DNA from: CAYZJK01 sp964479125
GTDB lineage: Bacteria; Patescibacteriota; Saccharimonadia; Saccharimonadales; Saccharimonadaceae
Length of the DNA stretch: 64,000 nt
Direction of reading: 5' to 3'
NCBI GenBank assembly: GCA_964479125.1
Contig: CAYZJK010000001.1
Span: forward strand, 15,208 to 79,207
Shown here: positions 24,992 through 34,004 of the stretch, one piece after another
Layout: every line of letters begins with the position of its first letter
Numbering within the stretch: the stretch's first letter is position 1
The notes under the pieces: generated by a model
Seen by the model: the letters and a program-made list of their open reading frames with translations, nothing else
Databases searched by the model: none
What the model was told of the DNA's origin: nothing
Translations under genes and position numbers: made by a program

Positions 24992-25870
24992 CTACTTTTC
25001 AATCCTCTTTCTTAGATAGTCTCGTAGCTCATCACCGTAAGACTCGCTTTCAAGCGCTAGGTCTACTACGGCCTTAATGTACTTGAGCTGATCGCCTGTA
25101 TCATGCCAAACACCATCAATTACACGACCGTAAACCGCATCCTTTTGAGCTAACTCATTAATACTCTCCGCCAGAGTAATTTCGCCGCTCTTATCAACTT
25201 TTTCTTGAGCAATAATTGGAATTATGTCTGGTGTTAGAAGATAGCCACCAACGCTAGCTAGATTACTTGGAGCGTTCTCCTTACCAGGCTTTTCAACTAG
25301 CTTGGTCAGTTTCTGAGCACCACCAATACTCTCACCCTCAACTGCCGCCATGCCGTACTTATCTGCATCGTTAATATCGACTTCGATTAGAGATATAACA
25401 GACTTGCCAGTTTCAAGGTGGGCTTCTAGGAGTTGCTTGGCTCGAGGCACCTCAGACCTGAAGAAGTCATCAGCAAAGAAGACGAAGAAAGGCTCGTCAT
25501 CATCAATTAGATGCTGGGCGTTAAGAATTGGCCTAGCGTTACCCTTTGGTGTACCCTTTTGCCTAACGTAGATAAAGTTAGCCAACTCAGCAATCCGACG
25601 AATTTCGTCAGCCTTGTCGTGCTTACCCTTCTCTCTTAGCTCTAGCTCCAGCTCGTCACTGCGATCAAAGTGATCTTCAATTGATCGCTTTGTGCTTCCT
25701 GTCACCATAATAATCTCGGTTACACCAGCTGCTACCGCCTCTTCAACGATCAACTGAATTACTGGTCGATCAATAATTGGTAGCATCTCTTTCGGCATAG
25801 CCTTAGTTTGAGGCAAGAACCTAGTACCTAGTCCAGCTGCACATATTACTGCTTTAGTAGGTCTTTTCAT
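24992..25870 (-). CDS. galU: UTP-glucose-1-phosphate uridylyltransferase
   Basis: The enzyme makes UDP-glucose for glycan and envelope synthesis. The 292 residues show the nucleotidyltransferase start 'KAVICAAGLGTRFLPQTKA', the family 'KEMLPIIDRPVIQ', and 'VEKPGKENAPSNLA' with the active-site lysine. Length is typical for bacterial GalU. A GGGGG ribosome site precedes the ATG, and the gene starts 15 bases after gatB, as part of the same operon. Confidence 0.94.
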   Translation of the reverse strand: MKRPTKAVICAAGLGTRFLPQTKAMPKEMLPIIDRPVIQLIVEEAVAAGVTEIIMVTGSTKRSIEDHFDRSDELELELREKGKHDKADEIRRIAELANFIYVRQKGTPKGNARPILNAQHLIDDDEPFFVFFADDFFRSEVPRAKQLLEAHLETGKSVISLIEVDINDADKYGMAAVEGESIGGAQKLTKLVEKPGKENAPSNLASVGGYLLTPDIIPIIAQEKVDKSGEITLAESINELAQKDAVYGRVIDGVWHDTGDQLKYIKAVVDLALESESYGDELRDYLRKRIEK

Positions 25871-25885
25871 AACACCCCCTGTCTA

Positions 25886-27319
25886 TCAGAGTTTCTTCTT
25901 TAGTATTTCGGTAGCCATCGATGGATTAGCTTGACCCTTAGATCGTTTCATAACCTGACCTACAAGGTAGCCAATCGCCTTTTCATTACCGTTACGTATG
26001 TCTTCAATCGCCTTTTGTGAGGCTGGGTCTTGAAGGACTTCGTCTACCACAGACTCAATGACGCCGCTATCACTATTCTGTATCATACCCTTGCTTTCTG
26101 CAAGTTCACGCGGTGACCCACCGTCGGCTGCCAGCATGATGAATAGCTCTTTAGCGTTTGAGCTTGAGACTTCTTTTTTCTCAACCATATCAGCTAATTC
26201 AACAAAAGGCGCAACCTTATTAGTTTCAATTACATCTGGAGCATCTTCAGCACCTAGAGAACTTGAGATCCAGTGCGCAACGCGGCGAGCTGCTTTATCG
26301 CCAGCTTCCTGTTGAACAGCATAGGTAAGCTTGGCGTGCTTTTGTTCATATAGAAGCGTATCAACCACTGAGCGGTCTAGATTTAGATTAGACCAAGCAT
26401 CGCGGTATTCCTGAGGCAACATCGGAACCTCTTCCTGAATAGCCAAGATCTCATCAGGTGTTAAGCGAACCGGCGGAATGTCTGCATCAGGCATATAGCG
26501 GTAGTCTTGAGCATCTTCCTTGCTTCGCTGACTAGTTGTAGTTTGAGTATCTTCATTCCAGCCACGAGTCTCCTGAGCTACCACCTCACCTTTTTCAAGT
26601 AGAGTCACCTGGCGTTCAAACTCATACTCAGCGGCCTTCTCAACAGACCTAAAGGAATTTAGATTCTTAACCTCAGCTCGGCGCCCTAGTTCTGTTGCAC
26701 CCTTAGGAGCGACCGAAATGTTAACGTCAAAGCGCATGTTGCCGTGATAAAGATCACCTCTTGTGACACCAGCGTAAACCATTAGGCGGTGTAGCTCGGT
26801 CGCAAAAGCCCTAGCCTCCTGAGGTGAGTGAATGTCTGGCTCAGACACAACCTCAATTAAAGGCGTACCAGCTCGGTTAAGGTCAACTAGACTATAGTCT
26901 GATTCGTGAGTTAGCTTACCAGCGTCCTCTTCTAGGTGAGCGTGATGGATGCGCACTTCAACAAAGCTGCCGTCTTCTAGCGGAGCTTTTACTAGACCCT
27001 TACCAATAATTGGATGATAGGCTTGAGTAGTCTGATAACCCTTAGGAAGATCTGGATAGAAGTAGTGTTTTCGATCGAAAGTACTAAGAAGCGCAATTTC
27101 GCTATTTAATGCTTTACCAGCTCGAACCGCTAATTCAACTGCTCGCTTATTAAGGATTGGCAAAGTGCCAGGCAGAGCATAGTCAATTGGAACCAAGTTA
27201 GAGTTTGGTTCAGATTCTCGGGAGTCGTTATTAGCTGTGCTAAATAACTTAGTTTTAGTATCAAGCTGTACGTGACACTCAATACCAATGGTCATTTCAT
27301 AGTGGTCGGTTCGGCTCAT
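25886..27319 (-). CDS. gatB: Aspartyl/glutamyl-tRNA amidotransferase subunit B
   Basis: GatB activates mischarged Glu-tRNA(Gln) or Asp-tRNA(Asn) for amidation using ammonia from GatA. The 477 residues begin with 'TIGIECHVQLDTKTKLFS', contain 'KGYQTTQAYHPI' and 'ETRGWNEDTQTT', and end with the YqeY-like tail domain ('EKAIGYLVGQVMKRSKGQ'). The start shares one base with the stop of the upstream gene (TAATG). Confidence 0.96.
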   Translation of the reverse strand: MSRTDHYEMTIGIECHVQLDTKTKLFSTANNDSRESEPNSNLVPIDYALPGTLPILNKRAVELAVRAGKALNSEIALLSTFDRKHYFYPDLPKGYQTTQAYHPIIGKGLVKAPLEDGSFVEVRIHHAHLEEDAGKLTHESDYSLVDLNRAGTPLIEVVSEPDIHSPQEARAFATELHRLMVYAGVTRGDLYHGNMRFDVNISVAPKGATELGRRAEVKNLNSFRSVEKAAEYEFERQVTLLEKGEVVAQETRGWNEDTQTTTSQRSKEDAQDYRYMPDADIPPVRLTPDEILAIQEEVPMLPQEYRDAWSNLNLDRSVVDTLLYEQKHAKLTYAVQQEAGDKAARRVAHWISSSLGAEDAPDVIETNKVAPFVELADMVEKKEVSSSNAKELFIMLAADGGSPRELAESKGMIQNSDSGVIESVVDEVLQDPASQKAIEDIRNGNEKAIGYLVGQVMKRSKGQANPSMATEILKKKL

Positions 27320-27735
27320 TAGATAGCTCCTATGTCTTTAAGTGCTTGTTTGAAGGTAGCCATAGCTCGTCTAGCGGTATCGTAGCGAATAGTTACATCT
27401 GGCTCATGGGCAATCCGGTTACGTAGCTTGTGTGCCGCCCAGACAGCATTAACGTTAGAGAAGGCCTTATCAGCTGATTTTAGCCTCTCACCCATCGTGT
27501 TGCCGCCATACTTAGCTTCTTTTAGAGCTGTATCAAGTAGCTTATCAGCATTTAAGATCGCCATCTGGTAAGTCATTGGACTACCCTTTTGGATTGACCC
27601 GTCAATCTTAAGCCACCGTGAGCGATACTTTTCAACATTAAGCTGTACGCTATCACCTGACCGGTAAAAGATAAATAACAGTAGCGCACCGCCAAGAACA
27701 AGCGCGGCCGCTAAGATGACAATTAAACTATCCAT
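27319..27735 (-). CDS. Membrane-anchored HEPN-like protein in the gat operon
   Basis: The 138-residue protein starts with one membrane helix (about 5-24) and a short basic stretch. The cytoplasmic part is helical, with 'AAHKLRNRIAHEPD' near residues 100-113. R-N-x-x-x-H is the motif of HEPN domains, many of which are RNA-cutting enzymes. The gene overlaps gatA by 8 bases and gatB by 1, so it is made together with the amidotransferase. A link to tRNA is an inference from position. The motif alone does not prove RNase activity. Confidence 0.6.
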   Translation of the reverse strand: MDSLIVILAAALVLGGALLLFIFYRSGDSVQLNVEKYRSRWLKIDGSIQKGSPMTYQMAILNADKLLDTALKEAKYGGNTMGERLKSADKAFSNVNAVWAAHKLRNRIAHEPDVTIRYDTARRAMATFKQALKDIGAI

Positions 27736-28918
27736 TGATAATCGCCTCCACGTCCGCCGCCATCGCTAAGACCTCAGCGTCTGCCTTTCGCTTACCAATA
27801 ATCTGCATGCCAACTGGAAGACCTTCCTTAGTCGGCCTTACAGGTACGCTAACTGCTGGAAGACCAGCTAAGCTAACTGGCACGGTCATCGCATCTTCAA
27901 CATACATCTTAATTGGATCGTTAATCTTTTCGCCAATCTTGAAAGCTGGATGCGGAGCAACTGGACTAACAATTGCATCGTACTTTTCAAACAACTTGTT
28001 ATACTCTTCGATTAACAGAGTTCTAGCTTTCTGAGCCTTGGTGTAATAAGCATCAAAAAAGCCGCTAGAAAGTACGTAGCTTCCAATCATAATCCGGCGC
28101 TTATTCTCAGACATGAAACCCTTAGCTCTAGTCTGCTTGTAAGCCTCATCTAGNNNNNNNNNNNNNNNNNNNNNNNNNNNNNNNNNNNNNNNNNNNNNNN
28201 NNNNNNNNNNNNNNNNNNNNNNNNNNNNNNNNNNNNNNNNNNNNNNNNNNNNNTCCTCACCAGCCATTAAATCCATAATAGCTACTGTATCTTCAACATT
28301 ACTTGCTAGTACGCCAACAGTATCAGTACTGCTAGCCATTGAGATTACACCATAGCGACTAACAGCGCCGTAAGTAGGCTTATGTCCCACTACGCCATTA
28401 AAGCTAGCTGGCTGGCGAATTGATCCACCGGTGTCAGTACCAAGTGCAAAAGGTACAATACCTTCCGCCACCACTACAGCTGAACCGCCAGAAGAGCCAC
28501 CAGCGACTCGGTTATTATCAACTGAGTTCTTTGTTACACCATAAGCTGAGTTCTCAGTACTACCACCGTGCGCAAATGCATCTAGGTTAACCTTGCCGAT
28601 TAAAATCGCGCCTTCATCCTCAATCTTTTTTACGGCTGTAGCAGTTAGTGGCGCCTTGAAAGTCGATAGAATTTCAGCTGCCGCTGTAGTAACTGTGCCA
28701 GCAACTAAGAAGTTATCCTTTACCGCAAACGGTACACCAGCTAGACTGCCTGTAATCTCACCAGCGTCGACCTGACGAGCTTTCTCTAGAGCAGCTTCTT
28801 CTTGAAGGCTAATAAAAATATTTAAATCACTTGAAGCCTTGGCAGCTTCAATAGCTTTTTGAACGACAGCTTCAGCTGAAGTTTCGGCAATAGCCTGGAG
28901 TGTTTCTTTAATCGTCAT
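27728..28918 (-). CDS. gatA: Aspartyl/glutamyl-tRNA amidotransferase subunit A (interrupted by gap)
   Basis: GatA is the glutaminase of the complex. The amidase signature is visible on the upstream side of the gap: the catalytic lysine in 'PFAVKDNFLV' and the serine pair in 'GGSSGGSAVVVAEG' and 'GTDTGGSIRQPA'. The downstream side resumes at 'LDEAYKQTRAKGF' and continues to the usual C-terminus. About 362 residues are visible against some 460-490 expected, so roughly 100 residues are missing and the true gap is nearer 300 bases than 100. The start overlaps gatC by ATGA. Confidence 0.93.
   Translation of the reverse strand: MTIKETLQAIAETSAEAVVQKAIEAAKASSDLNIFISLQEEAALEKARQVDAGEITGSLAGVPFAVKDNFLVAGTVTTAAAEILSTFKAPLTATAVKKIEDEGAILIGKVNLDAFAHGGSTENSAYGVTKNSVDNNRVAGGSSGGSAVVVAEGIVPFALGTDTGGSIRQPASFNGVVGHKPTYGAVSRYGVISMASSTDTVGVLASNVEDTVAIMDLMAGEXXXXXXXXXXXXXXXXXXXXXXXXXXXXXXXXXXLDEAYKQTRAKGFMSENKRRIMIGSYVLSSGFFDAYYTKAQKARTLLIEEYNKLFEKYDAIVSPVAPHPAFKIGEKINDPIKMYVEDAMTVPVSLAGLPAVSVPVRPTKEGLPVGMQIIGKRKADAEVLAMAADVEAIING
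28154..28253. other. Scaffold gap (100 N) inside gatA
   Basis: Exactly 100 N. The frame happens to stay open across it, but the family length indicates a larger true gap. Confidence 0.99.
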
Positions 28919-29208
28919 AATACTTTAGGTACCTTAATCTGGTTTTTAACCACACCACCTTCAGCCAATTCTAGTAGTTGGTTAGGTGCAATTTGAGATT
29001 GATCAACTTCATCTTCGCGCCAGATATTGGATCGCTCAGATACTTGATAAGTAGGCTCAACATTTGAGGTGTCGAGTTCATCTAGTTGTTTGACGAAAGT
29101 CAGGATGCGTCCGAGATCGTCGGTTAATGATTCTGCTTCAGCTTCAGTCAGCTCAAGACTACTTAGCTCAGCTAAGTTTTGGATCTCTTCATAAGTTACT
29201 TTTACCAT
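28915..29208 (-). CDS. gatC: Aspartyl/glutamyl-tRNA amidotransferase subunit C
   Basis: GatC is the small stabilising subunit that wraps GatA and GatB. The 97 residues show the usual layout: 'YEEIQNLAELSSLELTEAEA', then 'LGRILTFVKQLDELDTSNVE', then a C-terminal region with 'WREDEV'. It is the first gene of the operon. TACAAT (29215-29220 on the minus strand) ends 6 bases before the ATG, so the operon mRNA is probably leaderless. Confidence 0.93.
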   Translation of the reverse strand: MVKVTYEEIQNLAELSSLELTEAEAESLTDDLGRILTFVKQLDELDTSNVEPTYQVSERSNIWREDEVDQSQIAPNQLLELAEGGVVKNQIKVPKVL

Positions 29209-29250
29209 GTTGCTATTGTAGCTTATTTACTACTGTGTGTGAAATAAGAT

Positions 29251-29282
29251 AACCCCGGAAACCTGTTTTAGTTTCCGGGGTT
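29251..29282 (-). terminator. Terminator after the pseudo-protease gene
   Basis: A perfect 12-bp stem (29251-29262 with 29271-29282) closes an 8-base loop. It lies 23 bases beyond the stop at 29306 and before the gatC promoter. Confidence 0.85.
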
Positions 29283-29305
29283 AAGTTGTCATATCTTATC
29301 AGCTG

Positions 29306-31912
29306 TTAGCGACGATATGGTGGCTGATTCTGGTTGTTGTTAGAACCCTGTGGCGGTTGAGTCTGACTCGGCTGATTACCAGCGCTAGACTGTCCACCAA
29401 TATTATATAAATCATTCACCTGCTGAAAGGCTGGATGAACTGGTTGATTGTCCTGCTGCGACTGCGGACCATAACCTTGATTTAGGTTAGATGACTGATT
29501 AGCCTGCTGATACATCTGCGGTTGAGCCGGAGGGAGTGATTCAGCACCCTGACCACCTACCGGAGGCTTAGGACCTCGTCCACGACTAGACTTCTGGAAT
29601 AGTTTAGTGGCGAGTAGACCTAGGACCAGTAAGATAAGTAGGATGACTAGAACCACTAGCGCTGCCTTAACAACCGTCAGGATCAGATTGATGTTTGATG
29701 TATCATCTTCACCATTGCGAGCCTCCTGGGCATAACCAACGAAACCGGCTACTAGCTGATTATGAGGATCTGTCGCTTTAACTCCGTTGAACAGGTCAAT
29801 TGCTTCACGGTAATTACCGATTACAAAAGCATCGATAGCACGATTCCAAGTGTCTACCACCGGAGAGTTTGAAGCTAGCGCTACGTTCTTACTACGAGCT
29901 AGACCGATAATACCGTTGGCACTTTCAATCATACTGCCAGATACACAGCTAGACTCAGGGCAAGCTAAGTTATTATGCCCCATTACGCCAACTACCTGAC
30001 CAGACTCATTTACAGCTGGAGCACCTCTCAGGCCGGCATGCGAGGCCATCAACACTGAGGCGACTTTACTGCCTTCTGTATCGAAAATGTTCTGAACTTC
30101 ACCAAAGCGAGGCATCGGATTAGAGCTTAACTGACCACTCTCTAGATTAGAGTCTGCATACATTGGCAGGCCAGCTGCATACATCTTAGCGCCTGCATTA
30201 AAGGTACCGTTTGAGATAGATAGAGCTGGACGATTAACCTCCCTCTTGGTTTTCATCAGAGCTAAGTCACTAGACTTATCTGACCCGTCAAAAACCGATG
30301 TTTGCGATCGATTCGGGTCGTAGTCAGTTGCTACCTTTTCGAGCTCGACGACACTATCTGAGAATGCGAACGATAGCGATCCGTTAGCGTTGGCGTTAAC
30401 TACAATTGGAGAGCTGCCGAGTTGAAGAGCGTGACTATATGACTCACTCTCAATTGTGATATTTGAAGTACCAATCTGATCTGCCAACACTCGCACCTTA
30501 GCAATTGCTTCAGTATCACCCTGCTGAACTCCGGTCTTAATACCGTCAGCATCACTCTCCATGATGTACCTAGCTTCAACTAGATAGTTAAGCACTCGAT
30601 CAAGTCGCTCTTGGCTAAGGCTAGAGCTTGGAGCGTTGACGATGTATGAAGTAATGGCTTCAGCTGGACGAACCGATACGTTTGAAGCGGCAGTCGCTAG
30701 AAGCCCTTCAGTTGATACGTAAAAGCCAGTACCAGCAATATCGCTACAAGCTCCGGTTAGAGTTACACCTTGCTGTGAAGCTGGATAAGTTAGCTTTACG
30801 TCAGCACAGTAGATGGTTCCGATTCGAGCTACAGACGGTGCAATCTTAGCTAGTCGAGCAAAGTCCTGACTAGATTTAGGTAGATAGCGTCGTTCAACCT
30901 CTTCAGATACGCCCTCATCTTCTCTAGCGGCTTCAATATCATCAGCAGTTGCCTGCTCACCCTCATCAGCCACTTCTTCTTCCTCTTCGTCACCACCAAC
31001 TAACGCGGCGCCATCCTCCTCAGATACGCCAGACACTAGTGAATCTTGATCAATAGAGGTGTAAGTGACATCAGATAGGGTTTGCTCTAACTGTGAGGCG
31101 ACCGAGAAGTTAGAAGGACGAATATTATTAATACAAGCCACATACGGTCGGTCGTTCTGGATTGTTACATAACAGTCTTCTCTAACAGAAGAGGTGACAC
31201 CAAAGTTTTCATCCTTAAGTGTGAATGAGATTTTGCTGTACTGCACTTCACCCATTTCAACGCGGCTAACATCTGAGACGTCAAGTTTATCGTTAGCTTC
31301 TAGTCTTTGGGTTTTAGTCTGCTCAATTACAGCATCAGCTTTACTAAGTTCAGCCAACTCTTCATCAGCTTGAACCTTATCCCAGTATTCAGCATCGTTA
31401 CTAGCTGTCAGGCGAAGATTAGGCAGGGCTAGTGAAAGCTGACTTCTAGTAGCTTCGCTAGTCTCTACTGGACGAATTCGGATTACCGAGTAGTCACGTG
31501 ATGCAATTAAGTCACTACCGGTATAGGCCGTACCATCCGCTAGAGCAAATCCAGCTAGCTCATAACCATTAAACGGCACCTTTACACCAAGTGTCGAACT
31601 AACTTCGACCGGCACCGGTACTGAGCGCTCCGGAGTTAGAAGTTGTGCTACTTCAGTTGAAACAGTTCCGTCATCAGAACTCTTCTCTTGATCAAGCATA
31701 ATCCAGCAAACAATGCATCCAATTATTAATAGAGATGTAATAACGATACCGATAATTAACGGTAACTTAGCTGAGCGCTTCTTTTTAGGCTTTGGCTGAT
31801 TAGTCTGACCTGGTTGTGGTGACTGCGGTTGAGTCGGTGGTTGTGGTGGAGCTTGAGGCTGCTGCGGACCTGGCCCACCATAGGGTTGTTGAGGTTGATA
31901 CTGTGGTTGCAT
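29306..31912 (-). CDS. Two-helix membrane protein with degenerate S1-like protease domain
   Basis: The 868 residues are built as follows: a proline/glutamine-rich N-terminus (1-45), a basic stop and a membrane helix (about 50-72), a long outer region, a second helix (about 745-772), and another proline/glutamine-rich tail. The outer region contains a trypsin-like fold: 'GTGFYVSTEGLLATAAS' (about 388-405) sits where proteases have GTGF...TNAHV, 'SSDLALMKT' keeps the aspartate strand, and 'GLRGAPAVNESG' (about 624-636) sits where GNSGGP is expected. The catalytic histidine and serine both appear replaced, so it is probably inactive. An acidic linker lies near 310-330. Confidence 0.7.
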   Translation of the reverse strand: MQPQYQPQQPYGGPGPQQPQAPPQPPTQPQSPQPGQTNQPKPKKKRSAKLPLIIGIVITSLLIIGCIVCWIMLDQEKSSDDGTVSTEVAQLLTPERSVPVPVEVSSTLGVKVPFNGYELAGFALADGTAYTGSDLIASRDYSVIRIRPVETSEATRSQLSLALPNLRLTASNDAEYWDKVQADEELAELSKADAVIEQTKTQRLEANDKLDVSDVSRVEMGEVQYSKISFTLKDENFGVTSSVREDCYVTIQNDRPYVACINNIRPSNFSVASQLEQTLSDVTYTSIDQDSLVSGVSEEDGAALVGGDEEEEEVADEGEQATADDIEAAREDEGVSEEVERRYLPKSSQDFARLAKIAPSVARIGTIYCADVKLTYPASQQGVTLTGACSDIAGTGFYVSTEGLLATAASNVSVRPAEAITSYIVNAPSSSLSQERLDRVLNYLVEARYIMESDADGIKTGVQQGDTEAIAKVRVLADQIGTSNITIESESYSHALQLGSSPIVVNANANGSLSFAFSDSVVELEKVATDYDPNRSQTSVFDGSDKSSDLALMKTKREVNRPALSISNGTFNAGAKMYAAGLPMYADSNLESGQLSSNPMPRFGEVQNIFDTEGSKVASVLMASHAGLRGAPAVNESGQVVGVMGHNNLACPESSCVSGSMIESANGIIGLARSKNVALASNSPVVDTWNRAIDAFVIGNYREAIDLFNGVKATDPHNQLVAGFVGYAQEARNGEDDTSNINLILTVVKAALVVLVILLILLVLGLLATKLFQKSSRGRGPKPPVGGQGAESLPPAQPQMYQQANQSSNLNQGYGPQSQQDNQPVHPAFQQVNDLYNIGGQSSAGNQPSQTQPPQGSNNNQNQPPYRR

Positions 31913-31937
31913 ATTACAGCTAGTTTACCACATAGTG

Positions 31938-33917
31938 CTAGCGTTTAGCTTCTATCTCCGCTATCATATCGCGTAAATCGGCTGCCTTTTCAAACTCAAG
32001 ATTGGCGCTAGCTAGCTGCATCTGGTTAGTTAGATCTTTGATAAGACTGCCATACTCATCCTTCGGAATCTTTTTAAGATCTAGCTTCATGCGATCAGAC
32101 TTAGTCTCTTCTTTCTGCGGAATAATTGCCCTGAGGCCTTCACCGATTTCTTTCATAATTCCAGTTGGAGTGATGCCATGCTTTTCGTTATAGGCTTCTT
32201 GAATTGCACGACGCCTATCTGTCTCAGCTACAGCTGCTTCAATAGACTTCGTTCTAACGTCAGCATACATAATAACCTTACCTTCAACGTGACGAGCCGC
32301 TCGTCCAATAATCTGAATTAAAGCGCTCTCAGACCTTAAGAAACCTTCCTTATCGGCATCTAGGATAGCCACCAAGCTTACTTCTGGCAGGTCTAAACCT
32401 TCTCTTAGTAGGTTAATTCCAACCAGTACGTCATAAACACCCATTCGAAGATCACGTAGGATATCTCCACGCTCTAAAGTATCAATTTCACTATGGATAT
32501 AAGCCGCCTTTACTCCTGACTCTTCGAGATAAATACTTAAGTCTTCAGCCATTCGTTTAGTCAGAGCCGTTACCAGTACTCGCTGCTTATTCTTAATCCT
32601 GATGCGGATTTCTTCCATCAGGTCATCCACCTGGTTAGCCAGTGGTCTGATGTCGATCGGCGGATCAAGAAGACCCGTTGGACGAATTACTTGCTGAGCA
32701 GGCTCTGGACTACGAGACAATTCATACTCTCCCGGTGTAGCGGAAACGTAAATCGCCTTATTGATATGAGAATTAAATTCCTCAAAAGTAAGTGGACGGT
32801 TATCTAGAGCACTAGGCAACCTAAAGCCATGCTCGACCAACACCTCCTTACGAGCTCGGTCACCGTTATACATACCCCTTACCTGAGGTAGTGTCTGGTG
32901 ACTCTCATCAATCATTAAAATCCAGTCGTCTGGGAAGTAATCAATTAATGTAGCAGGTTGCTCACCTGGCTCACGATTACTCAAGTATCTGCTATAGTTC
33001 TCAATGCCCTTTACGAAGCCAGTCTCTTCAAGCATTTCTAAGTCATACTTAACTCGTTGAGACAGCCTCTGAGCCTCAAGATGCATATCCCTTGCCTCAA
33101 ACCAAGCTAACCTTTCTTCGTACTCTTGCCTAATGCCATCAATAGCAATTCTAATCCGGTCTTTAGGTGTTACATAGTGACTGCTCGGGAAGATGTGAAT
33201 AGTATCTGGTTCATCTAAAATCTCTCCAGTAAGCGGGTCAAGTTTCGTGATGCGATCAACCTCATTACCAAAGAATTCAATTCTGTAAGCTACGTCCATA
33301 CCCGCCGGGAAGACATCAACTACATCACCCCTCACCCTAAAGGTTCCTCGGTGAAAATCGATATCATTACGCTGGTACTGCATGTCGGTTAAAAGCCTGA
33401 CAAATTTAGCCTGATCACGCATTTCACCTAACTTAACCTTCATAGACATCTCGGTGTATGAGTCAGGTGAACCAATACCGTAGATACAGCTCACACTAGC
33501 TACAATAATCGTATCGCGCCTAGTTAATAGCGCTGTGGTAGCGGCATGACGCAGCCGATCAATCTCTTCATTAATCTTCGAATCTTTCTCGATATATGTA
33601 TCACTGCTAGCGATATAAGCTTCTGGTTGGTAATAATCGAAATAGCTAACAAAATAATGGACCTCATTATCTGGAAAGAAGGCTCTAAATTCACTATACA
33701 GCTGAGCCGCCAGAGTCTTGTTGTGGGCTAGAATTAACGTAGGTTTATTTTGCTTGGCGATTAGATTTGCCATTGTAAAAGTCTTACCAGAACCGGTAAC
33801 ACCTAAAAGAGTTTGTTCTCGAACTCCCTTATTTAAGCCATCGTTTAACTGAGCAATTGCACTAGGCTGATCACCGGTAGGCTCGTACTGAGTTTTAAGA
33901 GAAAAAGAAGCTCCCAT
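31938..33917 (-). CDS. uvrB: Excinuclease ABC subunit B
   Basis: UvrB is the damage-verifying helicase-like core of nucleotide excision repair. The 659 residues show Walker A 'LLGVTGSGKTFTMAN', the beta-hairpin region 'YFDYYQPEAYI', the helicase motifs 'LREGLDLPEVSLVAILDADK' and 'QIIGRAARHVEGKV', and a C-terminal UVR motif ('NLEFEKAADLRDMIAEIE'). TGC-TATACT (33924-33929 on the minus strand) ends 6 bases before the ATG, so translation is probably leaderless. Confidence 0.97.
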   Translation of the reverse strand: MGASFSLKTQYEPTGDQPSAIAQLNDGLNKGVREQTLLGVTGSGKTFTMANLIAKQNKPTLILAHNKTLAAQLYSEFRAFFPDNEVHYFVSYFDYYQPEAYIASSDTYIEKDSKINEEIDRLRHAATTALLTRRDTIIVASVSCIYGIGSPDSYTEMSMKVKLGEMRDQAKFVRLLTDMQYQRNDIDFHRGTFRVRGDVVDVFPAGMDVAYRIEFFGNEVDRITKLDPLTGEILDEPDTIHIFPSSHYVTPKDRIRIAIDGIRQEYEERLAWFEARDMHLEAQRLSQRVKYDLEMLEETGFVKGIENYSRYLSNREPGEQPATLIDYFPDDWILMIDESHQTLPQVRGMYNGDRARKEVLVEHGFRLPSALDNRPLTFEEFNSHINKAIYVSATPGEYELSRSPEPAQQVIRPTGLLDPPIDIRPLANQVDDLMEEIRIRIKNKQRVLVTALTKRMAEDLSIYLEESGVKAAYIHSEIDTLERGDILRDLRMGVYDVLVGINLLREGLDLPEVSLVAILDADKEGFLRSESALIQIIGRAARHVEGKVIMYADVRTKSIEAAVAETDRRRAIQEAYNEKHGITPTGIMKEIGEGLRAIIPQKEETKSDRMKLDLKKIPKDEYGSLIKDLTNQMQLASANLEFEKAADLRDMIAEIEAKR

Positions 33918-33969
33918 ACTTTAAGTATAGCAGTTTCTTTTACTACAGTCCGCCCCCGCCTATGAGACA

Positions 33970-34001
33970 AAAAGACCGGCAGATTGTCCTGCCGGTCTTT
34001 T
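33970..34001 (-). terminator. Terminator after the LOG-family gene
   Basis: A 13-bp stem (33970-33982 with 33989-34001) closes a 6-base loop and lies 3 bases beyond the stop at 34005. The T-rich side fits either direction. Confidence 0.9.
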
Positions 34002-34004
34002 GCT

